From Galaxea fascicularis (taxonomy: Eukaryota; Cnidaria; Anthozoa; Scleractinia; Euphylliidae): a stretch of 64,000 nt of DNA. Below are positions 14,301-29,300 of this stretch, piece by piece; positions within the stretch are counted from its first letter, which is position 1; each line of letters starts with the position of its first letter. The stretch lies in assembly GCA_948470475.1 (NCBI GenBank), contig OX419347.1, forward strand, positions 12,648,722 to 12,712,721, given 5' to 3'. Under the pieces are notes generated by a model. That model saw nothing but the letters and a program-made list of their open reading frames with translations, had not been told where the DNA came from and made no database searches. Both the position numbers and the translations under genes were made by a program.

Positions 14301-17300
14301 CCTATTTCAAAAAGCAGTCTAGAAATGATGATTAAATGCTTCTAAAAACTCCCAAAACGTTATTTCTATTCTTAGTTGAGCTGTGTGCAAGATTTCAGCA
14401 AAGTTGAAATTTGGATCAAAACCCAAAGGGGTTAACCCATGGTTTTGGTTCAAATTTTCAATTTGGCTCAAACTTTACCTATTTCAAAGAGCAGTCTAGA
14501 AATGATGTTTAAATGCTTCTCAAAACTCCCAAAACATTCTTTCTATTCTTATTTGAGCTGTGTGCAAGATTTCAGCAAAGTTGAAATTTTGACCAAAACG
14601 TGAAGGGGGTAACCCATTGTTTTGGGTCAACTTTTCAATTTGGCTCAAACTTTGCCTATTTCAAAGAGCAGTCTAGAAATGATGATTAAATGCTTCTAAA
14701 AACTCCCAAAACGTTATTTCTATTCTTAGTTGAGCTGTGTGCAAGATTTCAGCAAAGTTGAAATTTGGATCAAAACCCAAAGGGGTTAACCCATGGTTTT
14801 GGTTCAAATTTTCAATTTGGCTCAAACTTTACCTATTTCAAAGAGCAGTCTAGAAATGATGTTTAAATGCTTTCCAAAACTCCCAAAACATTATTTCTAT
14901 TCTTATTTGAGCTGTGTGCAAGATTTCAGCAAAGTTGAAATTTTGACCAAAACGTGAAGGGGGTAACCCATTGTTTTGGGTCAACTTTTCAATTTGGCTC
15001 AAACTTTGCCTATTTCAAAGAGCAGTCTAGAAATGATGATTAAATGCTTCTAAAAACTCCCAAAACGTTATTTCTATTCTTAGTTGAGCTGTGTGCAAGA
15101 TTTCAGCAAAGTTGAAATTTGGATCAAAACCCAAAGGGGTTAACCCATGGTTTTGGTTCAAATTTTCAATTTGGCTCAAACTTTACCTATTTCAAAGAGC
15201 AGTCTAGAAATGATGTTTAAATGCTTTCCAAAACTCCCAAAACATTATTTCTATTCTTATTTGAGCTGTGTGCAAGATTTCAGCAAAGTTGAAATTTTGA
15301 CCAAAACGTGAAGGGGGTAACCCATTGTTTTGGGTCAACTTTTCAATTTGGCTCAAACTTTGCCTATTTCAAAGAGCAGTCTAGAAATGATGATTAAATG
15401 CTTCTAAAAACTCCCAAAACGTTATTTCTATTCTTAGTTGAGCTGTGTGCAAGATTTCAGCAAAGTTGAAATTTGGATCAAAACCCAAAGGGGTTAACCC
15501 ATGGTTTTGGTTCAAATTTTCAATTTGGCTCAAACTTTACCTATTTCAAAGAGCAGTCTAGAAATGATGTTTAAATGCTTCTCGAAACTCCCAAAACATT
15601 ATTTCTATTCTTATTTGAGCTGTGTGCAAGATTTCAGCAAAGTTGAAATTTTGCCCAAAACGTGAAGGGGGTAACCCATTGTTTTGGGTCAACTTTTCAA
15701 TTTGGCTCAAACTTTGCCTATTTCAAAGAGCAGTCTAGAAATGATGATTAAATGCTTCTAAAAACTCCCAAAACGTTATTTCTATTCTTAGTTGAGCTGT
15801 GTGCAAGATTTCAGCAAAGTTGAAATTTGGATCAAAACCCAAAGGGGTTAACCCATGGTTTTGGTTCAAATTTTCAATTTGGCTCAAACTTTACCTATTT
15901 CAAAGAGCAGTCTAGAAATGATGTTTAAATGCTTTCCAAAACTCCCAAAACATTATTTCTATTCTTATTTGAGCTGTGTGCAAGATTTCAGCAAAGTTGA
16001 AATTTTGACCAAAACGTGAAGGGGGTAACCCATTGTTTTGGGTCAACTTTTCAATTTGGCTCAAACTTTGCCTATTTCAAAGAGCAGTCTAGAAATGATG
16101 ATTAAATGCTTCTAAAAACTCCCAAAACGTTATTTCTATTCTTAGTTGAGCTGTGTGCAAGATTTCAGCAAAGTTAAAATTTGGATCAAAACCCAAAGGG
16201 GTTAACCCATGGTTTTGGTTCAAATTTTCAATTTGGCTCAAACTTTACCTATTTCAAAGAGCAGTCTAAAAATGATGTTTAAATGCTTTCCAAAACTCCC
16301 AAAACATTATTTCTATTCTTATTTGAGCTGTGTGCAAGATTTCAGCAAAGAGTAAATTTTGACCAAAACGTGAAGGGGGTAACCCATTGTTTTGGGTCAA
16401 CTTTTCAATTTGGCTCAAACTTTGCCTATTTCAAAGAGCAGTCTAGAAATGATGATTAAATGCTTCTAAAAACTCCCAAAACGTTATTTCTATTCTTAGT
16501 TGAGCTGTGTGCAAGATTTCAGCAAAGTTGAAATTTGGATCAAAACCCAAAGGGGTTAACCCATGGTTTTGGTTCAAATTTTCAATTTGGCTCAAACTTT
16601 ACCTATTTCAAAGAGCAGTCTAGAAATGATGTTTAAATGCTTTCCAAAACTCCCAAAACATTCTTTCTATTCTTTTTTGAGCTGTGTGCAAGATTTCAGC
16701 AAAGTTGAAATTTTGACCAAAACGTGAAGGGGGTAACCCATTGTTTTGGGTCAACTTTTCAATTTGGCTCAAACTTTGCCTATTTCAAAGAGCAGTCTAG
16801 AAATGATGATTAAATGCTTCTAAAAACTCCCAAAACGTTATTTCTATTCTTAGTTGAGCTGTGTGCAAGATTTCAGCAAAGTTGAAATTTGGATCAAAAC
16901 CCAAAGGGGTTAACCCATGGTTTTGGTTCAAATTTTCAATTTGGCTCAAACTTTACCTATTTCAAAGAGCACTCTAGAAATGATGTTTAAAGGCTTTTCG
17001 AAACTCCCAAAACATTATTTCTATTCTTATTTGAGCTGTGTGCAAGATTTCAGAAAAGTTGAAATTTTGACCAAAACGTGAAAGGGGTAACCCATTGTTT
17101 TGGGTCAACTTTTCAATTTGGCTCAAACTTTACCTATTTCAAAGAGCAGTCTAGAAATGATGATTAAATGCTTCTAAAAACTCCCAAAACGTTATTTCTA
17201 TCCTTAGTTGAGCTGTGTGCAAGATTTCAGCAAAGTTGAAATTTGGATCAAAACCCAAAGGGGTTAACCCATGGTTTTGGTTCAAATTTTCAATTTGGCT

Positions 17301-20300
17301 CAAATTTTGCCTATTTCAAAGAGCAGTCTAGAAATGATGTTTAAATGCTTTCCAAAACTCCCAAAACATTATTTCTATTCTTATTTGTGCTGTGTGCAAG
17401 ATTTCAGCAAAGTTGAAATTTTGACCAAAACGTGAAGGGGGTAACCCATTCTTTTGGGTCAACTTTTCAATTTGGCTCAAACTTTGCCTATTTCAAAGAG
17501 CAGTCTAGAAATGATGTTTAAATGCTTCTCAAAACTCCCAAAACATTATTTCTATTCTTATTTGAGCTTAGTGCAAGATTTCAGCAAAGTTGAAATTTTG
17601 ACCAAAACGTGAAGGGGGTAACGCATTGTTTTGGGTCAACTTTTCAATTTGGCTCAAACTTTGCCTATTTCAAAGAGCAGTCTAGAAATGATGATTAAAT
17701 GCTTCTAAAAACTCCCAAAACGTTATTTCTATTCTTAGTTGAGCTGTGTGCAAGATTTCAGCAAAGTTGAAATTTGGATCAAAACCCAAAGGGGTTAACC
17801 CATGGTTTTGGTTCAAATTTTCAAGTTGGCTCAAACTTTACCTATTTCAAAGAGCAGTCTAGAAATGATGTTTAAATGCTTCTCAAAACTCCCAAAACAT
17901 TCTTTCTATTCTTATTTGAGCTGTGTGCAAGATTTCAGCAAAGTTGAAATTTTGACCAAAACGTGAAAGGGGTAACCCATTGTTTTGGGTCAACTTTTCA
18001 ATTTGGCTCAAACTTTGCCTATTTCAAAGAGCAGTCTAGAAATGATGATTAAATGCTTCTAAAAACTCCCAAAACGTTATTTCTATCCTTAGTTGAGCTG
18101 TGTGCAAGATTTCAGCAAAGTTGAAATTTGGATCAAAACCCAAAGGGGTTAACCCATGGTTTTGGTTCAAATTTTCAATTTGGCTCAAACTTTGCCTATC
18201 TCAAAGAGCAGTCTAGAAATGATGATTAAATGCTTCTAAAAACTCCCAAAACGTTATTTCTATTCTTAGTTGAGCTGTGTGCAAGATTTCAGCAAAGTTG
18301 AAATTTGGATCAAAACCCAATGGGGTTAACCCATGGTTTTGGTTCAAATTTTCAATTTGGCTTAAACTTTACCTATTTCAAAGAGCAGTCTAGAAATGAT
18401 GTTTAAATGCTTTCCAAAACTCCCAAAACATTATTTCTATTCTTATTTGAGCTGTGTGCAAGATTTCAGCAAAGTTGAAATTTTGACCAAAACGTGAAGG
18501 GGGTAACCCATTGTTTTGGGTCAACTTTTCAATTTGGCTCAAACTTTGCCTATTTCAAAGAGCAGTCAAGAAATGATGATTAAATGCTTCTAAAAACTCC
18601 CAAAACGTTATTTCTATTCTTAGTTGAGCTGTGTGCAAGATTTCAGCAAAGTTGAAATTTGGATCAAAACCCAAAGGGGTTAACCCATGGTTTTGGTTCA
18701 AATTTTCAATTTGGCTCAAACTTTGCCTATTTCAAAGAGCAGTCTAGAAATGATGATTAAATGCTTCTAAAAACTCCCAAAACGTTATTTCTATTCTTAG
18801 TTGAGCTGTGTGCAAGATTTCAGCAAAGTTGAAATTTGGATCAAAACCCAAAGGGGTTAACCCATGGTTTTGGTTCAAATTTTCAATTTGGCTCAAACTT
18901 TACCTATTTCAAAGAGCAGTCTAGAAATGATGTTTAAATGCTTTCCAAAACTCCCAAAACATTATTTCTATTCTTATTTGAGCTGTGTGCAAGATTTCAG
19001 CAAAGTTGAAATTTTGACCAAAACGTGAAGGGGGTAACCCATTGTTTTGGGTCAACTTTTCAATTTGGCTCAAACTTTGCCTATTTCAAAGAGCAGTCTA
19101 GAAATGATGATTAAATGCTTCTAAAAACTCCCAAAACGTTATTTCTATTCTTAGTTGAGCTGTGTGCAAGATTTCAGCAAAGTTGAAATTTGGATCAAAA
19201 CCCAAAGGGGTTAACCCATGGTTTTGGTTCAAATTTTCAAGTTGGCTCAAACTTTACCTATTTCAAAGAGCAGTCTAGAAATGATGTTTAAATGCTTTCC
19301 AAAACTCCCAAAACATTCTTTCTATTCTTATTTGAGCTGTGTGCAAGATTTCAGCAAAGTTGAAATTTTGACCAAAACGTGAAGGGGGTAACCCATTGTT
19401 TTGGGTCAACTTTTCAATTTGGCTCAAACTTTGCCTATTTCAAAGAGCAGTCTAGAAATGATAATTAAATGCTTCTAAAAACTCCCAAAACGTTATTTCT
19501 ATCCTTAGTTAAGCTGTGTGCAAGATTTTAGCAAAGTTGAAATTTGGATCAAAACCCAAAGGGGTTAACCCATGGATTTGGGTCAACTTTTCAATTTGGC
19601 TCAAACTTTGCCTATTTCAAAGAGCAGTCTAGAAATGATGTTTAAATGCTTCTAAAAACTCCCAAAATGTTATTTCTATTCTTAGTTGAGCTGTGTGCAA
19701 GATTTCAGCAAAGTTGAAATTTGGATCAAAACCCAAAGGGGTTAACCCATGGTTTTGGTTCAAATTTTCAATTTGGCTCAAACTTTACCTATTTCAAAGA
19801 GCAGTCTAGAAATGATGTTTAAATGCTTTCCAAAACTCCCAAAACATTATTTCTATTCTTATTTGAGCTGTGTGCAAGATTTCAGCAAAGTTGAAATTTT
19901 GACCAAAACGTGAAGGGGGTAACCCATTGTTTTGGGTCAACTTTTCAATTTGGCTCAAACTTTGCCTATTTCAAAGAGCAGTCTAGAAATGATGATTAAA
20001 TCCTTCTAAAAACTCCCAAAACGTTATTTCTATTCTTAGTTGAGCTGTGTGCAAGATTTCAGCAAAGTTGAAATTTGGATCAAAACCCAAAGGGGTTAAC
20101 CCATGGTTTTGGTTCAAATTTTCAATTTGGCTCAAACTTTGCCTATTTCAAAGAGCAGTCTAGAAATGATGTTTAAATGCTTTCCAAAACTCCCAAAACG
20201 TTATTTCTATTCTTATTTGTGCTGTGTGCAAGATTTCAGCAAAGTTGAAATTTTGACCAAAACGTGAAGGGGGTAACCCATTGTTTTGGGTCAACTTTTC

Positions 20301-23300
20301 AATTTGGCTCAAACTTTGCCTATTTCAAAGAGCAGTCTAGAAATGATGTTTAAATGCTTCTCAAAACTCCCAAAACATTATTTCTATTCTTATTTGAGCT
20401 TAGTGCAAGATTTCAGCAAAGTTGAAATTTTGACCAAAACGTGAAGGGGGTAACCCATTGTTTTGGGTCAACTTTTCAATTTGGCTCAAACTTTGCCTAT
20501 TTCAAAGAGCAGTCTAGAAATGATGATTAAATGCTTCTAAAAACTCCCAAAACGTTATTTCTATTCTTAGTTGAGCTGTGTGCAAGATTTCAGCAAAGTT
20601 GAAATTTGGATCAAAACCCAATGGGGTTAACCCATGGTTTTGGTTCAAATTTTCAATTTGGCTTAAACTTTTTTCTAGTTCAAAGAGCAGTCTAGAAATG
20701 ATGTTTAAATGCTTTCCAAAACTCCCAAAACATTATTTCTATTCTTATTTGAGCTGTGTGCAAGATTTCAGCAAAGTTGAAATTTTGACCAAAACGTGAA
20801 GGGGGTAACCCATAGTTTTGGGTCAACTTTTAAATTTGTCTCAAACTTTGCCTATTTCAAAGAGCAGTCAAGAAATGATGATTAAATGCTTCTAAAAACT
20901 CCCAAAACGTTATTTCTATTCTTAGTTGAGCTGTGTGCAAGATTTCAGCAAAGTTGAAATTTGGATCAAAACCCAAAGGGGTTAACCCATGGTTTTGGTT
21001 CAAATTTTCAATTTGGCTCAAACTTTACCTATTTCAAAGAGCAGTCTAGAAATGATGATTAAATGCTTCTAAAAACTCCCAAAACGTTATTTCTATTCTT
21101 AGTTGAGCTGTGTGCAAGATTTCAGCAAAGTTGAAATTTGGATCAAAACCCAAAGGGGTTAACCCATGGTTTTGGTTCAAATTTTCAATTTGGCTCAAAC
21201 TTTACCTATTTCAAAGAGCAGTCTAGAAATGATGTTTAAATGCTTTCCAAAACTCCCAAAACATTATTTCTATTCTTATTTGAGCTATGTGCAAGATTTC
21301 AGCAAAGTTGAAATTTTGAACAAAACGTGAAGGGGGTAACCCATTGTTTTGGGTCAACTTTTCAATTTGGCTCAAACTTTGCCTATTTCAAAGAGCAGTC
21401 TAGAAATGATGATTAAATGCTTCTAAAAACTCCCAAAACGTTATTTCTATTCTTAGTTGAGCTGTGTGCAAGATTTCAGCAAAGTTGAAATTTGGATCAA
21501 AACCCAAAGGGGTTAACCCATGGTTTTGGTTCAAATTTTCAATTTGGCTCAAACTTTACCTATTTCAAAGAGCAGTCTAGAAATGATGTTTAAATGCTTT
21601 CCAAAACTCCCAAAACATTATTTCTATTCTTATTTGAGCTGTGTGCAAGATTTCAGCAAAGTTGAAATTTTGACCAAAACGTGAAGGGGGTAACCCATTG
21701 TTTTGGGTCAACTTTTCAATTTGGCTCAAACTTTGCCTATTTCAAAGAGCAGTCTAGAAATGATGATTAAATACTTCTAAAAACTCCCAAAACGTTATTT
21801 CTATTCTTAGTTGAGCTGTGTGCAAGATTTCAGCAAAGTTGAAATTTGGATCAAAACCCAAAGGGGTTAACCCATGGTTTTGGTTCAAATTTTCAAGTTG
21901 GCTCAAACTTTGCCTATTTCAAAGAGCAGTCTAGAAATGATGTTTAAATGCTTTCCAAAACTCCCAAAACATTATTTCTATTCTTATTTGAGCTGTGTGC
22001 AAGATTTCAGCAAAGTTGAAATTTTGACCAAAACGTGAAGGGGGTAACCCATTGTTTTGGGTCAACTTTTCAATTTGGCTCAAACTTTGCCTATTTCAAA
22101 GAGCAGTCTAGAAATGATGATTAAATACTTCTAAAAACTCCCAAAACGTTATTTCTATTCTTAGTTGAGCTGTGTGCAAGATTTCAGCAAAGTTGAAATT
22201 TGGATCAAAACCCAAAGGGGTTAACCCATGGTTTTGGTTCAAATTTTCAATTTGGCTCAAACTTTACCTATTTCAAAGAGCAGTCTAGAAATGATGTTTA
22301 AATGCTTTCCAAAACTCCCAAAACATTCTTTCTATTCTTATTTGAGCTGTGTGCAAGATTTCAGCAAAGTTGAAATTTTGACCAAAACGTGAAGGGGGTA
22401 ACCCATTGTTTTGGGTCAACTTTTCAATTTGGCTCAAACTTTGCCTATTTCAAAGAGCAGTCTAGAAATGATAATTAAATGCTTCTAAAAACTCCCAAAA
22501 CGTTATTTCTATCCTTAGTTAAGCTGTGTGCAAGATTTTAGCAAAGTTGAAATTTGGATCAAAACCCAAAGGGGTTAACCCATGGATTTGGGTCAACTTT
22601 TCAATTTGGCTCAAACTTTGCCTATTTCAAAGAGCAGTCTAGAAATGATGATTAAATGCTTCTAAAAACTCCCAAAACGTTATTTCTATTCTTAGTTGAG
22701 CTGTGTGCAAGATTTCAGCAAAGTTGAAATTTGGATCAAAACCAAAAGGGGTTAACCCATGGTTTTGGTTCAAATTTTCAATTTGGCTCAAACTTTACCT
22801 ATTTCAAAGAGCAGTCTAGAAATGATGTTTAAATGCTTTCCAAAACTCCCAAAACATTATTTCTATTCTTATTTGAGCTGTGTGCAAGATTTCAGCAAAG
22901 TTGAAATTTTGACCAAAACGTGAAGGGGGTAACCCATTGTTTTGGGTCAACTTTTCAATTTGGCTCAAACTTTGCCTATTTCAAAGAGCAGTCTAGAAAT
23001 GATGATTAAATGCTTCTAAAAACTCCCAAAACGTTATTTCTATTCTTAGTTGAGCTGTGTGCAAGATTTCAGCAAAGTTGAAATTTGGATCAAAACCCAA
23101 AGGGGTTAACCCATGGTTTTGGTTCCAATTTTCAATTTGGCTCAAACTTTACCTATTTCAAAGAGCAGTCTAGAAATGATGTTTAAATGCTTTCCAAAAC
23201 TCCCAAAACATTCTTTCTATTCTTATTTGAGCTGTGTGCAAGATTTCAGCAAAGTTGAAATTTTGACCAAAACGTGAAGGGGGTAACCCATTGTTTTGGG

Positions 23301-26300
23301 TCAACTTTTCAATTTGGCTCAAACTTTGCCTATTTCAAAGAGCAGTCTAGAAATGATGATTAAATGCTTCTAAAAACTCCCAAAACGTTATTTCTATTCT
23401 TAGTTGAGCTGTGTGCAAGATTTCAGCAAAGTTGAAATTTGGATCAAAACCCAAAGGGGTTAACCCATGGTTTTGGTTCAAATTTTCAATTTGGCTCAAA
23501 CTTTACCTATTTCAAAGAGCAGTCTAGAAATGATGTTTAAATGCTTTCCAAAACTCCCAAAACATTATTTCTATTCTTATTTGAGCTGTGTGCAAGATTT
23601 CAGCAAAGTTGAAATTTTGACCAAAACGTGAAGGGGGTAACCCATTGTTTTGGGTCAACTTTTCAATTTGGCTCAAACTTTGCCTATTTCAAAGAGCAGT
23701 CTAGAAATGATGATTAAATGCTTCTAAAAACTCCCAAAACGTTATTTCTATTCTTAGTTGAGCTGTGTGCAAGATTTCAGCAAAGTTGAAATTTGGATCA
23801 AAACCCAAAGGGGTTAACCCATGGTTTTGGTTCAAATTTTCAATTTGGCTCAAACTTTACCTATTTCAAAGAGCAGTCTAGAAATGATGTTTAAATGCTT
23901 TCCAAAACTCCCAAAACATTATTTCTATTCTTATTTGAGCTGTGTGCAAGATTTCAGCAAAGTTGAAATTTTGACCAAAACGTGAAGGGGGTAACCCATT
24001 GTTTTGGGTCAACTTTTCAATTTGGCTCAAACTTTGCCTATTTCAAAGAGCAGTCTAGAAATGATAATTAAATGCTTCTAAAAACTCCCAAAACGTTATT
24101 TCTATCCTTAGTTAAGCTGTGTGCAAGATTTTAGCAAAGTTGAAATTTGGATCAAAACCCAAAGGGGTTAACCCATGGATTTGGGTCAACTTTTCAATTT
24201 GGCTCAAACTTTGCCTATTTCAAAGAGCAGTCTAGAAATGATGATTAAATGCTTCTAAAAACTCCCAAAACGTTTTTTCTATTCTTAGTTGAGCTGTGTG
24301 CAAGATTTCAGCAAAGTTGAAATTTGGATCAAAACCAAAAGGGGTTAACCCATGGTTTTGGTTCAAATTTTCAATTTGGCTCAAACTTTACCTATTTCAA
24401 AGAGCAGTCTAGAAATGATGTTTAAATGCTTTCCAAAACTCCCAAAACATTCTTTCTATTCTTATTTGAGCTGTGTGCAAGATTTCAGCAAAGTTGAAAT
24501 TTTGACCAAAACGTGAAGGGGGTAACCCATTGTTTTGGGTCAACTTTTCAATTTGGCTCAAACTTTGCCTATTTCAAAGAGCAGTCAAGAAATGATGATT
24601 AAATGCTTCTAAAAACTCCCAAAACGTTATTTCTATTCTTAGTTGAGCTGTGTGCAAGATTTCAGCAAAGTTGAAATTTGGATCAAAACCCAAAGGGGTT
24701 AACCCATGGTTTTGGTTCAAATTTTCAATTTGGCTCAAACTTTACCTATTTCAAAGAGCAGTCTAGAAATGATGTTTAAATGCTTTCCAAAACTCCCAAA
24801 ACATTCTTTCTATTCTTATTTGAGCTGTGTGCAAGATTTCAGCAAAGTTGAAATTTTGACCAAAACGTGAAGGGGGTAACCCATTGTTTTGGGTCAACTT
24901 TTCAATTTGGCTCAAACTTTGCCTATTTCAAAGAGCAGTCTAGAAATGATGATTAAATGCTTCTAAAAACTCCCAAAACGTTATTTCTATTCTTAGTTGA
25001 GCTGTGTGCAAGATTTCAGCAAAGTTGAAATTTGGATCAAAACCCAAAGGGGTTAACCCATGGTTTTGGTTCAAATTTTCAAGTTGGCTCAAACTTTACC
25101 TATTTCAAAGAGCAGTCTAGAAATGATGTTTAAATGCTTTCCAAAACTCCCAAAACATTCTTTCTATTCTTATTTGAGCTGTGTGCAAGATTTCAGCAAA
25201 GTTGAAATTTTGACCAAAACGTGAAGGGGGTAACCCATTGTTTTGGGTCAACTTTTCAATTTGGCTCAAACTTTGCCTATTTCAAAGAGCAGTCTAGAAA
25301 TGATGATTAAATGCTTCTAAAAACTCCCAAAACGTTATTTCTATTCTTAGTTGAGCTGTGTGCAAGATTTCAGCAAAGTTGAAATTTGGATCAAAACCCA
25401 AAGGGGTTAACCCATGGTTTTGGTTCAAATTTTCAATTTGGCTCAAACTTTACCTATTTCAAAGAGCAGTCTAGAAATGATGTTTAAATGCTTTCCAAAA
25501 CTCCCAAAACATTATTTCTATTCTTATTTGAGCTGTGTGCAAGATTTCAGCAAAGTTGAAATTTTGACCAAAACGTGAAGGGGGTAACCCATAGTTTTGG
25601 GTCAACTTTTCAATTTGGCTCAAACTTTGCCTATTTCAAAGAGAAGTCTAGAAATGATGATTAAATGCTTCTAAAAACTCCCAAAACGTTATTTCTATTC
25701 TTAGTTGAGCTGTGTGCAAGATTTCAGCAAAGTTGAAATTTGGATCAAAACCCAAAGGGGTTAACCCATGGTTTTGGTTCAAATTTTCAATTTGGCTCAA
25801 ACTTTGCCTATTTCAAAGAGCAGTCTAGAAATGATGTTTAAATGCTTTCCAAAACTCCCAAAACATTCTTTCTATTCTTATTTGTGCTGTGTGCAAGATT
25901 TCAGCAAAGTTGAAATTTTGACCAAAACGTGAAGGGGGTAACCCATTGTTTTGGGTCAACTTTTCAATTTGGCTCAAACTTTGCCTATTTCAAAGAGCAG
26001 TCTAGAAATGATGATTAAATGCTTCTCAAAAGTCCCAAAACATTCTCTCTATTCTTATTTGAGCTTAGTGCAAGATTTCAGCAAAGTTGAAATTTTGACC
26101 AAAACGTGAAGGGGGTAACCCATTGTTTTGGGTCAACTTTTCAATTTGGCTCAAACTTTGCCTATTTCAAAGAGCAGTCTAGAAATGATGATTAAATGCT
26201 TCTAAAAACTCCCAAAACGTTATTTCTATTCTTAGTTGAGCTGTGTGCAAGATTTCAGCAAAGTTGAAATTTGGATCAAAACCCAAAGGGGTTAACCCAT

Positions 26301-29300
26301 GGTTTTGGTTCAAATTTTCAATTTGGCTCAAACTTTACCTATTTCAAAGAGCAGTCTAGAAATGATGTTTAAATGCTTCTCAAAACTCCCAAAACATTCT
26401 TTCTATTCTTATTTGAGCTGTGTGCAAGATTTCAGCAAAGTTGAAATTTTGACCAAAACGTGAAGGGGGTAACCCATTGTTTTGGGTCAACTTTTCAATT
26501 TGGCTCAAACTTTGCCTATTTCAAAGAGCAGTCTAGAAATGATGATTAAATGCTTCTAAAAACTCCCAAAACGTTATTTCTATCCTTAGTTGAGCTGTGT
26601 GCAAGATTTCAGCAAAGTTGAAATTTGGATCAAAACCCAAAGGGGTTAACCCATGGTTTTGGTTCAAATTTTCAATTTGGCTCAAACTTTGCCTATTTCA
26701 AAGAGCAGTCTAGAAATGATGATTAAATGCTTCTAAAAACTCCCAAAACGTTATTTCTATTCTTAGTTGAGCTGTGTGCAAGATTTCGGCAAAGTTGAAA
26801 TTTGGATCAAAACCCAATGGGGTTAACCCATGGTTTTGGTTCAAATTTTCAATTTGGCTTAAACTTTACCTATTTCAAAGAGCAGTCTAGAAATGATGTT
26901 TAAATGCTTTCCAAAACTCCCAAAACATTATTTCTATTCTTATTTGAGCTGTGTGCAAGATTTCAGCAAAGTTGAAATTTTGACCAAAACGTGAAGGGGG
27001 TAACCCATAGTTTTGGGTCAACTTTTCAATTTGGCTCAAACTTTGCCTATTTCAAAGAGCAGTCAAGAAATGATGATTAAATGCTTCTAAAAACTCCCAA
27101 AACGTTATTTCTATTCTTAGTTGAGCTGTGTGCAAGATTTCAGCAAAGTTGAAATTTGGATCAAAACCCAAAGGGGTTAACCCATGGTTTTGGTTCAAAT
27201 TTTCAATTTGGCTCAAACATTACCTATTTCAAAGAGCAGTCTAGAAATGATGATTAAATGCTTCTAAAAACTCCCAAAACGTTATTTCTATTCTTAGTTG
27301 AGCTGTGTGCAAGATTTCGGCAAAGTTGAAATTTGGATCAAAACCCAATGGGGTTAACCCATGGTTTTGGTTCAAATTTTCAATTTGGCTTAAACTTTAC
27401 CTATTTCAAAGAGCAGTCTAGAAATGATGTTTAAATGCTTTCCAAAACTCCCAAAACATTATTTCTATTCTTATTTGAGCTGTGTGCAAGATTTCAGCAA
27501 AGTTGAAATTTTGACCAAAACGTGAAGGGGGTAACCCATAGTTTTGGGTCAACTTTTCAATTTGGCTCAAACTTTGCCTATTTCAAAGAGCAGTCAAGAA
27601 ATGATGATTAAATGCTTCTAAAAACTCCCAAAACGTTATTTCTATTCTTAGTTGAGCTGTGTGCAAGATTTCAGCAAAGTTGAAATTTGGATCAAAACCC
27701 AAAGGGGTTAAATCATGGTTTTGGTTCAAATTTTCAATTTGGATCAAACTTTACCTATTTCAAAGAGCAGTCTAGAAATGATGTTTAAATGCTTTCCAAA
27801 ACTCCCAAAACATTATTTCTATTCTTATTTGAGCTATGTGCAAGATTTCAGCAAAGTTGAAATTTTGACCAAAACGTGAAGGGGGTAACCCATTGTTTTG
27901 GGTCAACTTTTCAATTTGGCTCAAACTTTGCCTATTTCAAAGAGCAGTCTAGAAATGATGATTAAATGCTTCTAAAAACTCCCAAAACGTTATTTCTATT
28001 CTTAGTTGAGCTGTGTGCAAGATTTCAGCAAAGTTGAAATTTGGATCAAAACCCAAAGGGGTTAACCCATGGTTTTGGTTCAAATTTTCAATTTGGCTCA
28101 AACTTTACCTATTTCAAAGAGCAGTCTAGAAATGATGTTTAAATGCTTTCCAAAACTCCCAAAACATTATTTCTATTCTTATTTGAGCTGTGTGCAAGAT
28201 TTCAGCAAAGTTGAAATTTTGACCAAAACGTGAAGGGGGTAACCCATTGTTTTGGGTCAACTTTTCAATTTGGCTCAAACTTTGCCTATTTCAAAGAGCA
28301 GTCTAGAAATGATGATTAAATGCTTCTAAAAACTCCCAAAACGTTATTTCTATTCTTAGTTCAGCTGTGTGCAAGATTTCAGCAAAGTTGAAATTTGGAT
28401 CAAAACCCAAAGGGGTTAACCCATGGTTTTGGTTCAAATTTTCAATTTGGCTCAAACTTTACCTATTTCAAAGAGCAGTCTAGAAATGATGTTTAAATGC
28501 TTTCCAAAACTCCCAAAACATTATTTCTATTCTTATTTGAGCTGTGTGCAAGATTTCAGCAAAGTTGAAATTTTGACCAAAACGTGAAGGGGGTAACCCA
28601 TAGTTTTGGGTCAACTTTTCAATTTGGCTCAAACTTTGCCTATTTCAAAGAGCAGTCAAGAAATGATGATTAAATGCTTCTAAAAACTCCCAAAACGTTA
28701 TTTCTATTCTTAGTTGAGCTGTGTGCAAGATTTCAGCAAAGTTGAAATTTGGATCAAAACCCAAAGGGGTTAACCCATGGTTTTGGTTCAAATTTTCAAT
28801 TTGGATCAAACTTTACCTATTTCAAAGAGCAGTCTAGAAATGATGTTTAAATGCTTTCCAAAACTCCCAAAACATTATTTCTATTCTTATTTGAGCTATG
28901 TGCAAGATTTCAGCAAAGTTGAAATTTTGACCAAAACGTGAAGGGGGTAACCCATTGTTTTGGGTCAACTTTTCAATTTGGCTCAAACTTTGCCTATTTC
29001 AAAGAGCAGTCTAGAAATGATGATTAAATGCTTCTAAAAACTCCCAAAACGTTATTTCTATTCTTAGTTGAGCTGTGTGCAAGATTTCAGCAAAGTTGAA
29101 ATTTGGATCAAAACCCAAAGGGGTTAACCCATGGTTTTGGTTCAAATTTTCAATTTGGCTCAAACTTTACCTATTTCAAAGAGCAGTCTAGAAATGATGT
29201 TTAAATGCTTTCCAAAACTCCCAAAACATTATTTCTATTCTTATTTGAGCTGTGTGCAAGATTTCAGCAAAGTTGAAATTTTGACCAAAACGTGAAGGGG

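Noticed and set aside
20578..20799. Open frame of 73 codons inside the satellite
   Set aside because: It exists only because of a one-base insertion near 20,675 and follows the repeat sequence exactly; no coding signal.
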